A stretch of DNA of 7,576 nt from NCBI GenBank assembly GCA_937967755.1, contig CALBTA010000537.1, positions 1 to 7,576 on the forward strand, given 5' to 3'. Every line of letters starts with the position of its first letter. Position 1 is the first letter of the stretch. The DNA comes from an uncultured Planctomycetaceae bacterium (GTDB lineage Bacteria > Planctomycetota > Planctomycetia > Pirellulales > Pirellulaceae). Of the stretch, positions 1-5,871 are shown in pieces. The notes below the pieces were generated by a model, which worked only from the letters and a program-made list of their open reading frames with translations, was not told the origin of the DNA and made no database searches. A program made the position numbers and the translations under genes.

Positions 1-100
1 CCTTCTGCGGCGTACTGCCGCGCGTTTCGACCAGCCGGCAATAGGCGACCGGGCGATTGGCCCCGATGGCTCCGGTTAGTTGTTGGAGGGTTTCACGCAT
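1..100 (-). CDS. XdhC/CoxI-family protein, N-terminal fragment
   Basis: Only the first 33 codons are inside the window; the gene runs off the left edge. The ATG is the complement of 98-100. The visible peptide begins MRETLQQLTGAIG and contains VETRGSTPQK at about residues 24-33. This matches the early 'V-x-T-x-G-S-T/S-P-R/Q-K' motif of the XdhC/CoxI family, proteins that help insert or sulfurate the molybdenum cofactor of xanthine or CO dehydrogenase-type enzymes. In that family the motif sits close to the N-terminus, as here. No strong Shine-Dalgarno precedes the ATG. The upstream gene on the same strand, an ABM-domain protein, ends 63 bases before this start, but a hairpin with a T-run lies between them. 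The family call rests on one motif and a correct N-terminal position. A molybdenum hydroxylase gene outside the window would support it. Confidence 0.6.
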   Translation of the reverse strand, partial: MRETLQQLTGAIGANRPVAYCRLVETRGSTPQK

Positions 101-130
101 GATCTTCGCTTGTCGTTCCCTCCGTGTACG

Positions 131-157
131 AAAAATGCCGGGGCACGGAGTGACCCG
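131..157 (-). terminator. Putative intrinsic terminator after the ABM gene
   Basis: Read on the minus strand, just after the ABM stop codon (164-166), the arms CGGGTCAC (157-150) and GTGCCCCG (146-139) form an 8-bp stem with one T/C mismatch and a three-base loop. GC and A follow, then five T residues (135-131). This is the form of a rho-independent terminator. The U-run is short and the XdhC-like start lies only about 30 bases further on, so it may act as a partial terminator or attenuator. Confidence 0.5.
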
Positions 158-163
158 ACTACA

Positions 164-472
164 TTAGGCCGGTTGCAGCACTTGCAACTTCGTCCCGACC
201 ACCATCGCTTTCACACGTCCGCGGTAGTCGATCATGTGCGGCGCGATCAGGTGGGCTTCGAGGGCTTCGATGCTTTCCCACTTTTCCATCACCACGACCA
301 CGTCCGGCCGCACGCCGCCCTGGGCATCGAGGTTCGTCTCGTAATCAATCGCCGGGCCGTATTCAATGCAGCCGGCTTCTTCGTGAACGAGCGGAACGAG
401 TTTGCGAAATTCATCCAGGAACGCATCCCGCGTACCCGGCTGCAGTTCAATCGTGGCGACAACAAAGATCAT
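164..472 (-). CDS. ABM-domain putative quinol monooxygenase (YgiN-like)
   Basis: A 102-residue single-domain protein of the antibiotic biosynthesis monooxygenase (ABM) fold, a small ferredoxin-like dimer. Family members include YgiN-type quinol monooxygenases and cofactor-free oxygenases. Visible hallmarks in family order are: an N-terminal beta strand (IFVVATIEL) followed by PGTRDAFLDEF; HEEAGCIEYGPAID at about 30-43; the strand VVVMEKWES at 59-67 with the conserved Trp65; and the helix-ending motif AHLIAPH at 73-79. Length is normal for the family. The ATG (complement of 470-472) is the natural start because strand 1 begins at residue 2. No clear Shine-Dalgarno is present. The insert DAQGGVRPD before the EKWES strand is a little longer than in many relatives. 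The gene is divergent from the ArsM-like gene. The fold call is firm; the substrate is unknown and the monooxygenase role is inferred. Confidence 0.8.
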   Translation of the reverse strand: MIFVVATIELQPGTRDAFLDEFRKLVPLVHEEAGCIEYGPAIDYETNLDAQGGVRPDVVVVMEKWESIEALEAHLIAPHMIDYRGRVKAMVVGTKLQVLQPA

Positions 473-609
473 CGTGCTGTCTGTGTTCTATGGCGAAGTT
501 GTTAAGTGCCGCACATTGCGCTGCGCGGCGAGGTGGTATGATGCAAGGCTTTGACTACCGTTATACTATGCCCGTTGGACGTGACACAGTAACCACCCAG
601 GAAGAGTTG
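473..609. other. Divergent intergenic region, ABM gene / arsM-like gene
   Basis: This 137-base gap separates the divergent starts and should carry promoters for both genes. The only promoter-like piece is TATACT at 562-567, with TTGACT at 551-556 too close to be its -35 box. An in-frame ATG at 490 would add 40 residues to the methyltransferase, but that extension does not resemble the family N-terminus and has no ribosome binding site. I see no palindrome of the kind bound by ArsR. Confidence 0.4.
599..606 (+). promoter_or_regulatory. Ribosome binding site fixing the arsM-like start
   Basis: AGGAAGAG lies three bases before the ATG at 610. It is the only purine-rich Shine-Dalgarno-like stretch near any candidate start of this frame, and it favours 610 over the ATGs at 490, 538, 541 and 568. 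Confidence 0.55.
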
Positions 610-1794
610 ATGAGCCAAACGCACGTTGAGACCAAATCGGCCGCGTTGAATGTGGAGGATGCCGTGCGGCAGCGATATTCTGCCGCGTCGCAAGCGGCCG
701 AGGCTTCGCTCTGTTGCCCGGTGAAGTACGACCCGCGTTACCTGGAGGTGCTGCCTGAGGAAATCATCGAGCGCGATTACGGCTGCGGCGACCCTTCGCA
801 ATATGTTCGCAAGGGCGAAACGGTGCTGGATTTGGGGAGCGGCGGCGGGAAGATTTGTTACATCGCCTCCCAGGTGGTCGGGCCGGAGGGACGCGTGATC
901 GGCGTCGATATGAACGACGATATGCTCGCGCTGGCCCGCAAGTACCAGGGTGAGTTGAGCCAGAAGATCGGCTGGGACAACGTCGAATTTTTTAAGGGGC
1001 GAATTCAGGATTTGGCGCTCGACTTCGACAAGTTCGAAGCGTACCTCGCCAAGAATCCGGCGCGAACCGCTGCCGATTGGATGCAGGCGCAAGAACACGC
1101 CGAGCAACTTCGGGCCAACGAGCCAATGATCGCGTCCGATTCGGTAGATGTGATTGTTTCCAACTGTGTGCTGAATCTGGTCCGCCAGGAAGACCGCCAG
1201 CGAATGTTCGCGGAAATGTTTCGCGTGCTAAGACGGGGCGGCCGGGCGGTGATCAGCGACATCGTTTGTGACGAGCCGGTTCCGCTTCGTCTGCAAAACG
1301 ATCCTGCCCTTTGGAGCGGCTGCATCAGCGGCGCGTTCGTCGAGCGTGAGTTCTACAAGACCTTCGCTGACGCGGGTTTCTACGGGATGGAATATTTGGT
1401 CTACGAAGAGGAGCCGTGGGGAACGGTCGAGGGCATAGAATTTCGGAGCGTGACGATCGCTGCCTACAAGGGGAAGGAAGGCCCCTGTTTCGATCACAAG
1501 CAAGCAGTCATTTACAAAGGCCCTTGGAAGGCGGTCATCGACGACGACGGCCACACGCTGAAGCGCGGCGAGCGGATGGCCGTTTGCGAGAAAACGTTCA
1601 ACATCTACATGCGCGACCCGTATGCGAACCAGTTGATCCCGGTCGAACCGAATGAAGCGGTCGATGCCGACGATGCCCCGTCCTTCGATTGCCAGCGAGA
1701 CGTCGTCCGCGAGCCGCGCGAAACGAAAGGGAGCGACTTCCAATTGACGCAACTGCCTGACGAAGGTTGTTGCGGCCCTAGCGGGTGTTGTTAA
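610..1794 (+). CDS. arsM: ArsM-type arsenite S-adenosylmethionine methyltransferase
   Basis: A 394-residue class I methyltransferase predicted to methylate trivalent arsenic using S-adenosylmethionine. The SAM-binding motif I is VLDLGSGGGKICY at 72-84, with the acidic end of strand 2 at VIGVDM (96-101). The order and wording match human AS3MT and microbial ArsM: YGCG at 57-60, SNCVLNLV at 184-191, RVLRRGG at 205-211 and LWSGCISGAF at 234-243. Three arsenic-ligand cysteines are therefore in place (Cys59, Cys186, Cys238), and Cys35-Cys36 may supply the fourth. A segment of about 40 residues (about 133-175) is inserted before the SNC motif compared with AS3MT. A C-terminal domain (about 290-345, with Cys293 and Cys326) and the tail GCCGPSGCC follow. 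No arsR, efflux pump or arsS is in the window. The start at 610 is chosen for its ribosome binding site. Arsenic methylation is strongly suggested by the motifs; the role of the C-terminal half is unknown. Confidence 0.82.
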   Translation: MSQTHVETKSAALNVEDAVRQRYSAASQAAEASLCCPVKYDPRYLEVLPEEIIERDYGCGDPSQYVRKGETVLDLGSGGGKICYIASQVVGPEGRVIGVDMNDDMLALARKYQGELSQKIGWDNVEFFKGRIQDLALDFDKFEAYLAKNPARTAADWMQAQEHAEQLRANEPMIASDSVDVIVSNCVLNLVRQEDRQRMFAEMFRVLRRGGRAVISDIVCDEPVPLRLQNDPALWSGCISGAFVEREFYKTFADAGFYGMEYLVYEEEPWGTVEGIEFRSVTIAAYKGKEGPCFDHKQAVIYKGPWKAVIDDDGHTLKRGERMAVCEKTFNIYMRDPYANQLIPVEPNEAVDADDAPSFDCQRDVVREPRETKGSDFQLTQLPDEGCCGPSGCC

Positions 1795-3131
1795 GTCTCT
1801 TTCAACCGCTTCAACACTTCAGCGTAAACTTCTTTCACGTGCGGGTCATTGGTGTCGTGCAGCACGTTCAGGTGACTGAACCCCAGGATGTTTGTGTCTT
1901 GCACACCGTCCAGACGGCCCCGCTTGACGGCGACCGCGCCGTCCCCTTTGCCCTTAATGACCTCATCCATATCGGCCAGCGACGGCTCAATCCGCGAGGT
2001 AAAAAACTTCGCCCAACTGCATCGCTCGCCGGCATTGGTGATGTAGCCGCGGACGTTGTCAAGTTCCCGTTGTGAGCAAGGTGCGCCCGTGCCGAGGAAA
2101 ATACTGTACCTCACATTTGCATTACGCTGGCGGCGGTTTAGCTTCGTCAGAAAAATCGAGTTTGGTTCCAGGTCAACCGTCGCTTCGGAAAGCCCATCTT
2201 CGATTGACGAATAAAAAATGCAGCGCTTATCGCGCAGTTCTCGGCCATCCATGTATTCCCACAGGTCGAGCCCGAAGGCGAACTGGGCCAGCTCGCAACC
2301 TTGGTTCGGCGGGGCGACCATGATCAGGCGGTCGACGTTGCCGGGGTCGAGCTGGGGATCCTCAATCGCCACGCGGGCGACCAACCCACCCATCGAATGC
2401 GTCACCAGCGAGACGCGCTGTCGCGGGCGAATCTTCTTCCACCGCGCCAACTCAGCAGCCAACAACCGCCCCGATGTCTCAATCGCCTGATCGTTGGGGT
2501 AATTGAATTCGGCGCAGGCGAGGCCGTTGCGCTGTGCCATGGTGCAAAGCCGCCCCACGGTTGAAGGGTGGGCGTTCAAACCGTGGATGAAAATCACCAG
2601 GTGGTCGCTTTCCGATGCGGCCATCGACTTTTCGTGCACGCGAATGCCGAACTCGCGGCCGTTGTAGCCCTCTGGCAGCAGCGTATCGCGAAGCTGCTGC
2701 TTGACTTTGCGCTGCGAAGCCAGCAGCGCCTGATGATCAAGTTCGATGACCAACCGCGGTTCGCTTTGCGCCGATGCGGCCGGCACAATCGCCAGCGAAA
2801 CCCCGTCGCCTAACAGACGGCGGGCGGTGAGCAGCGTGATGGCGGCAGTGCGACCGTCGAGTTTCATTTTCCAGCGGTCCATGCTGGAAAGCCGCAGCGT
2901 ATCGTTCAACGCGCGATCGTCGTACCCTTGCGCCCTGACGACCGCTCGCACCACATCGCTCCAAGCGACGCGCCCATCTTCGGCGGTCAGCGTCGCGCGG
3001 GTGATGAACTGCTCGGTGTCGCGTTGCAGATGAACGGAATCCACAGACCGCTCGCCGGCTTGCAAATTCTCGCTAATATCGGGGTACAAACTGGCGGCCA
3101 GGCAAAGCGCCGCTGCGGTAGTCATTCGCAT
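1791..3131 (-). CDS. Alpha/beta-hydrolase, lipase/esterase type, probably exported
   Basis: A 446-residue protein with a short, weak signal-like N-terminus (MRMTTAAALCLAASLY), a region of about 145 residues that I do not recognise (about 25-170), and an alpha/beta-hydrolase domain. The strand VIFIHGLNAH (179-188) carries the HG oxyanion motif. VSLVTHSMGGLVAR (240-253) is the nucleophile elbow with Ser246. GDGAVAV (396-402) gives a probable acid, Asp397, and GFSHLNVLHD (417-426) gives the His, most likely His420 or His425. The order matches lipases and esterases of the PGAP1/LCAT-like group. The start (complement of 3129-3131) has AAAGGA seven bases upstream. The stop overlaps that of the arsM-like gene tail to tail, leaving no room for a separate terminator. 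An acyl ester or lipid is the likely substrate, by family; the true one cannot be told. Export is an inference and the signal peptide is not a strong one. Confidence 0.78.
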   Translation of the reverse strand: MRMTTAAALCLAASLYPDISENLQAGERSVDSVHLQRDTEQFITRATLTAEDGRVAWSDVVRAVVRAQGYDDRALNDTLRLSSMDRWKMKLDGRTAAITLLTARRLLGDGVSLAIVPAASAQSEPRLVIELDHQALLASQRKVKQQLRDTLLPEGYNGREFGIRVHEKSMAASESDHLVIFIHGLNAHPSTVGRLCTMAQRNGLACAEFNYPNDQAIETSGRLLAAELARWKKIRPRQRVSLVTHSMGGLVARVAIEDPQLDPGNVDRLIMVAPPNQGCELAQFAFGLDLWEYMDGRELRDKRCIFYSSIEDGLSEATVDLEPNSIFLTKLNRRQRNANVRYSIFLGTGAPCSQRELDNVRGYITNAGERCSWAKFFTSRIEPSLADMDEVIKGKGDGAVAVKRGRLDGVQDTNILGFSHLNVLHDTNDPHVKEVYAEVLKRLKET

Positions 3132-3211
3132 AGGTTATTCCTTTCAGAAAACGCCGGCAGTATTCAAAGATGAGCGCAGACCGCCAGCGCGATATGGTTA
3201 TGGAATGTTAT

Positions 3212-3225
3212 TCGTTAGCGAACGA
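3212..3225. repeat. Small palindrome TCGTT-AGCG-AACGA
   Basis: A perfect 5-bp inverted repeat with a four-base loop. On the plus strand a pyrimidine run (CTTTCTT, 3227-3233) follows it after one base. It could be a weak terminator for plus-strand transcription or simply a short extragenic palindrome. Confidence 0.35.
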
Positions 3226-3232
3226 GCTTTCT

Positions 3233-3325
3233 TGCGGCAATGCCAAAAGCCATGCCGCAGCAACGGGTTACAGCGCTGCGCAGTAAGCAGACAGTTAAGC
3301 CAATCGCCGCTATCAGCCCGTTGCT
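3233..3325. repeat. Two overlapping inverted repeats
   Basis: The first repeat pairs TGCGGCA (3233-3239) with TGCCGCA (3253-3259), extended by TG/CA past a bulged A. The second pairs AGCAACGGG (3259-3267) with CCCGTTGCT (3317-3325), two further bases per arm including one G-T pair, around a loop of about 45 bases that contains CAGCGCTG. The arms meet at 3259, so the hairpins abut and compete for that base. Neither is followed by a T-run on either strand. This could be 3' end structure of the trpE message or leader structure of the hydrolase message. Confidence 0.45.
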
Positions 3326-3430
3326 ATCGTTCAGTTGCCGCGGCGCTGAGTTTGGTCACAACGTAATTGCGGGCTGGTGCGCTGGAATGCTGTAGCAAAG
3401 ATCGTTTCCTCCCGGTAGCTAGAAGCCCCG

Positions 3431-4939
3431 CTACGAACCGGTCCGCTGTTGCGTTATCTCAATCGCCTTCAACAACCCACGGGCTTTGTTGAGGGTTTCT
3501 TGATACTCCGCCGCCGGGTTGCTGTCGGCGACGATGCCGGCACCGGCCTGGACATAAGCGATGCCGTCTTGGATCACCATCGTTCGCAGAGCGATGCAGG
3601 TGTCCATGTTGCCGCCGTAGTCGATGTAGCCGACCGCGCCGGCGTAAGGGCCGCGGCGGTGCGGTTCGATCTCGTCGATGATCTCCATCGCCCGCACCTT
3701 CGGCGCGCCGCTGACCGTTCCAGCCGGCAGGCAGGCCCGCAGCGCGTCGAACGCATCGCAATCGTCGCGCAGCTCACCGGTGACGTTGGAAGTAATGTGC
3801 ATCACGTGGCTATAGCGTTCGATCACCATCACGTCGGAGAGTTCGACCGTGCGGTATTTCGCCACCCGCCCAACATCATTGCGGCCCAGGTCGACCAGCA
3901 TCACATGTTCGGCCCGCTCTTTTTCGTCGGCTAGCAATTCTTCGCCCAACCGCCGGTCCTCCGCTTCACTCTCCCCGCGCGGGCGGGTGCCGGCCAACGG
4001 GCGAACGGTTACTTTGTTGTTCATCACCCGCACCATAATCTCAGGCGAACTGCCGACCAGCGTCGTTTCCGGCGTGCGGAGGAAGAACATGAACGGGCTG
4101 GGGTTCACAATTCGCAGCGTGCGGTAAATCTCAAACGGATCGGATTGAATCGGAACGCTCAGGCGTTGGCTGAACACGACCTGAAAGATATCGCCAGCCC
4201 GAATGTACTCAACACATTTCCGCACGGCGTTTTCGAACGTTGGCTGATCGAAGTTCGATGTGTACGGCAGCGTCACTTCGCCCGCAGTGCTGATGTCGCT
4301 GGCGGCCAGCGGCTGCTCGGCGGGCGTTGCGAGTTGCGCTGCTAACTCATCGACGCGCTGCGCCGCAGCGTTGTACGCATCCCGCAGTGCTTCCGGCGAA
4401 TTTGCACCCGATACATCGGCCAGCACGACAACGATCACCGTTTTGGAAACGTTGTCGAACACGATCATGTGGTCGTAGAAGGCGAACGACAAGTCGGGTA
4501 GGCCGCGGTCGTCCTCCGGCGCGCTGGGCAAGTGTTCGGTGTAGCGCACCACATCGTAACCGGCGTATCCGACCGCCCCGGCGATGAACGGCGGCAGGTC
4601 GTCAGGGTGAGCGACCTTCACGTTCGCGACGCGGCGGCGCAATTCGTCTAGCGGGTCGTCGGATTGAAACGTTTCAGTTTCTCCCGCGGCATCGGTCACC
4701 GTGACGCTGTTACCACTGTCCGAAACCAGCAGTGAAGGCCGCGATGCGAGAAAGCTGTACCGCCCCACTTTCTCTCCGCCGATCACACTTTCAAACAGGC
4801 AAGCCGGCCCGCCATCGTCAATGCGGTGAAACGCGCTGACCGGCGTCAACGGATCACCAATCAAGCGGCGATAGACCGGCACGCGGTCATGACCGTTCGC
4901 GAGTTGAGAGAATACTTCGAAGGTTGGCGAGTGGGGCAT
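3431..4939 (-). CDS. trpE: Anthranilate synthase component I
   Basis: Makes anthranilate from chorismate, the first step of tryptophan synthesis, using ammonia supplied by the TrpG glutaminase subunit. The 502-residue length is normal. The N-terminal domain has TPVSAFHRI (32-40) and [10 protein letters not shown] (46-55), the latter matching the LLES tryptophan-feedback site with Phe for the second Leu. The chorismate-binding half shows [14 protein letters not shown] (246-259), [10 protein letters not shown] (313-322), [12 protein letters not shown] (344-355), [19 protein letters not shown] (404-422) and [15 protein letters not shown] (465-479). The [17 protein letters not shown] wording favours TrpE over PabB. 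The frame stays open upstream to 5035, but those 32 residues read through intergenic micro-repeats (RIPQSAF), so the ATG at 4937-4939 is preferred; FEVF follows within ten residues, as is usual for TrpE. No Shine-Dalgarno is visible. No trpG or other trp gene is adjacent. Confidence 0.93.
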   Translation of the reverse strand: MPHSPTFEVFSQLANGHDRVPVYRRLIGDPLTPVSAFHRIDDGGPACLFESVIGGEKVGRYSFLASRPSLLVSDSGNSVTVTDAAGETETFQSDDPLDELRRRVANVKVAHPDDLPPFIAGAVGYAGYDVVRYTEHLPSAPEDDRGLPDLSFAFYDHMIVFDNVSKTVIVVVLADVSGANSPEALRDAYNAAAQRVDELAAQLATPAEQPLAASDISTAGEVTLPYTSNFDQPTFENAVRKCVEYIRAGDIFQVVFSQRLSVPIQSDPFEIYRTLRIVNPSPFMFFLRTPETTLVGSSPEIMVRVMNNKVTVRPLAGTRPRGESEAEDRRLGEELLADEKERAEHVMLVDLGRNDVGRVAKYRTVELSDVMVIERYSHVMHITSNVTGELRDDCDAFDALRACLPAGTVSGAPKVRAMEIIDEIEPHRRGPYAGAVGYIDYGGNMDTCIALRTMVIQDGIAYVQAGAGIVADSNPAAEYQETLNKARGLLKAIEITQQRTGS

Positions 4940-4942
4940 TGT

Positions 4943-4970
4943 GAATGCGGATTGTGGAATGCGGATTGCG
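4943..4970. repeat. 14-bp tandem repeat, two copies
   Basis: GAATGCGGATTGTG (4943-4956) is followed directly by GAATGCGGATTGCG (4957-4970), one base different. It begins four bases upstream of the trpE ATG. In the minus-strand trpE frame it reads as [11 protein letters not shown] peptide, a form often seen when intergenic micro-repeats are translated by mistake. Confidence 0.8.
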
Positions 4971-4977
4971 GAGTAAA

Positions 4978-5155
4978 TCGTACTCGTCTTCTCGCACTCG
5001 TCTTCTCGTCCTCGACGAGCCGCCGATGGAGTCAACCATTCAGGTGCGTAGTGAGTCGGGTACAGCTACGAAAACAGGATACCTTCGAGAAGTGCAAGCT
5101 CAGATTTGTGTCAGTCGGCCGAGTTTCGAGGACGAGAAGACGAGGACGAGTACGA
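4978..5155. repeat. Inverted-repeat element with 110-base core (MITE-like)
   Basis: The left arm 4978-5015 contains CTCGTCTTCTCGTCCTCGA (4997-5015), whose exact 19-base reverse complement is at 5126-5144. A second block, TCGTACTCGTC (4978-4988), is the reverse complement of 5145-5155. The left arm differs only by eight extra bases (4989-4996), which come from an internal 14-bp duplication (4983-4996 and 4997-5010 start with the same 12 bases). The arms thus match over 30 bp with one gap, around the core 5016-5125. No transposase is present. It could be a non-autonomous mobile element, or two copies of a common planctomycete micro-repeat in opposite orientations. Confidence 0.6.
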
Positions 5156-5216
5156 GAACGATGAGCCGATGGGACACACCGCATGCTTTGGAGTTCGGTA
5201 GGAACATCTATCAAAC

Positions 5217-5244
5217 TTGACACCCCCCGGGCCGTCGCTAGAAT
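5217..5244 (+). promoter_or_regulatory. Sigma70-type promoter of mcsA-mcsB
   Basis: TTGACA (5217-5222) and TAGAAT (5239-5244) are 16 bases apart: a perfect -35 box and a -10 box with one mismatch. Transcription would begin near 5251, giving a leader of about 63 bases before mcsA. This is the best promoter in the window. No CtsR-type heptad repeat is seen around it. Confidence 0.8.
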
Positions 5245-5283
5245 CCTAACTGCTAATGTACACAATGACTTACGCCAAATCAT

Positions 5284-5298
5284 AGGCGGCGTCCGCCT
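5284..5298 (+). promoter_or_regulatory. Hairpin in the mcsA 5' leader
   Basis: AGGCGG (5284-5289) pairs perfectly with CCGCCT (5293-5298) around a CGT loop. The stem ends two bases before the Shine-Dalgarno AGGAAAG (5301-5307). It leaves the ribosome site itself unpaired, so it could stabilise the message or affect ribosome access. No regulator can be named. Confidence 0.45.
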
Positions 5299-5300
5299 TC

Positions 5301-5307
5301 AGGAAAG
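5301..5307 (+). promoter_or_regulatory. mcsA ribosome binding site
   Basis: AGGAAAG is six bases before the ATG at 5314. It fixes this start, which also puts the first zinc-finger CxxC at residues 3-6, as in McsA proteins. Confidence 0.75.
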
Positions 5308-5313
5308 CTACCG

Positions 5314-5865
5314 ATGCGCTGCCAAATGTGTGAACGCCCGGCGACGTTTCACATCACCGAGTTGAACGACGGCGAGGTGAACGAGGTTCACCTTTGCGAA
5401 GAGCACGCCCGCGGCTACCTGGCCCAGTCGGAGGAAGAGACCCCGGTGGCCAGCAGCAGTTCATCGCTGGCCGGGGCGCTGGCCCAGCAGTTGGAACTAG
5501 GGCAGACGGCCGAGGAACTGGCCCGGCTTGATCAGCAATCTTGCCCCGTGTGCGGCATCACGTTCTACCAGTTCCGCAACCAGGGCCGGCTGGGTTGCCC
5601 GCATGATTACGTCGCGTTCGATAATGAGTTGGAACCGCTCATCAGCAACATTCACGGAGCGACGCAGCACAAGGGCAAACGGCCCCGGCACCTCCCGGCC
5701 AGCGGAGAGCAGCGCACCGAACTGATCAAGTTGCGGCGCGAAATGAAAGAAGCGGTCGAGCGCGAAGACTACGAGCGGGCGTCGCAGCTACGCGACGAGA
5801 TCCGCCGCCTGGAAGACGAGCCGCGCGAAGATGCCCCGGCGAGCGAGACTGAAGGCCGCGAATAG
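5314..5865 (+). CDS. mcsA: McsA-type zinc-finger activator of protein arginine kinase (UVR domain)
   Basis: A 183-residue cytoplasmic adaptor that in Firmicutes binds and activates the arginine kinase McsB. Two zinc-finger-like clusters are visible: C3-x2-C6 with C28-x2-H31, and C77-P-V-C80 with C95-P-H97. They are separated by a Ser/Ala-rich linker (about 45-56). A UVR motif, LIKLRREMKEAVEREDYERA and following residues (137-167), forms the C-terminal helical pair found in McsA, UvrB and ClpC. A charged acidic tail ends the protein. Length and domain order agree with Bacillus McsA. The start follows from the ribosome binding site and the N-terminal CxxC. mcsB begins six bases after the stop, so the two are surely one transcript from the promoter at 5217-5244. 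Unlike Bacillus, no ctsR or clpC flanks the pair in this window. Confidence 0.9.
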   Translation: MRCQMCERPATFHITELNDGEVNEVHLCEEHARGYLAQSEEETPVASSSSSLAGALAQQLELGQTAEELARLDQQSCPVCGITFYQFRNQGRLGCPHDYVAFDNELEPLISNIHGATQHKGKRPRHLPASGEQRTELIKLRREMKEAVEREDYERASQLRDEIRRLEDEPREDAPASETEGRE

Positions 5866-5871
5866 GCGATC

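Larger units (their letters stand above)
3132..3430. other. Non-coding gap between trpE stop and hydrolase start
   Basis: About 300 bases lie downstream of trpE and upstream of the hydrolase, both on the minus strand. The gap holds the hydrolase ribosome binding site (AAAGGA on the minus strand, just above 3138) and a cluster of inverted repeats at 3212-3325. I see no convincing -35/-10 pair for the hydrolase and no classical terminator for trpE. A 51-codon plus-strand frame (3240-3395) has no ribosome binding site and is not called as a gene. Confidence 0.5.
4940..5313. other. Divergent intergenic region trpE / mcsA
   Basis: A stretch of 374 bases without a credible gene. From the trpE side it holds two 14-bp tandem repeats, a 110-base core flanked by long inverted repeats, about 60 bases with nothing recognised, then the mcsA promoter, a hairpin and the mcsA ribosome binding site. 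I could not find a promoter for trpE. There is no cluster of Trp codons in the trpE leader to suggest classical attenuation. Short open frames here are products of the repeats. Confidence 0.6.

Noticed and set aside
551..567. TTGACT and TATACT as a promoter for the arsM-like gene
   Set aside because: The boxes are only five bases apart and no other good -35 box lies 16-18 bases before TATACT. At best a -10 element alone.
490..609. Longer arsM-like reading frame starting at ATG 490
   Set aside because: The extra 40 residues do not look like the family N-terminus, no ribosome site precedes 490, and AGGAAGAG at 599-606 supports 610.
502..1752. Long minus-strand frames opposite the arsM-like gene
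   Set aside because: They are antisense shadows of a well-supported coding region in GC-rich DNA and show no domain features.
3240..3395. 51-codon plus-strand frame in the trpE-hydrolase gap
   Set aside because: No Shine-Dalgarno, no recognisable domain, and it runs through the inverted repeats; more likely a chance frame.
4978..5155. CRISPR array
   Set aside because: Only two arms in opposite orientation and short tandem units without regular spacers; no cas genes.
4940..5216. Tryptophan attenuator or T-box in the trpE leader
   Set aside because: No short frame with clustered Trp codons and no T-box-like conserved core could be found; the structure present is explained by the repeat element.
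4945..5283. Several small frames in the trpE-mcsA gap on both strands
   Set aside because: They are translations of simple repeats and overlap the mcsA promoter region; none has a ribosome site or family resemblance.
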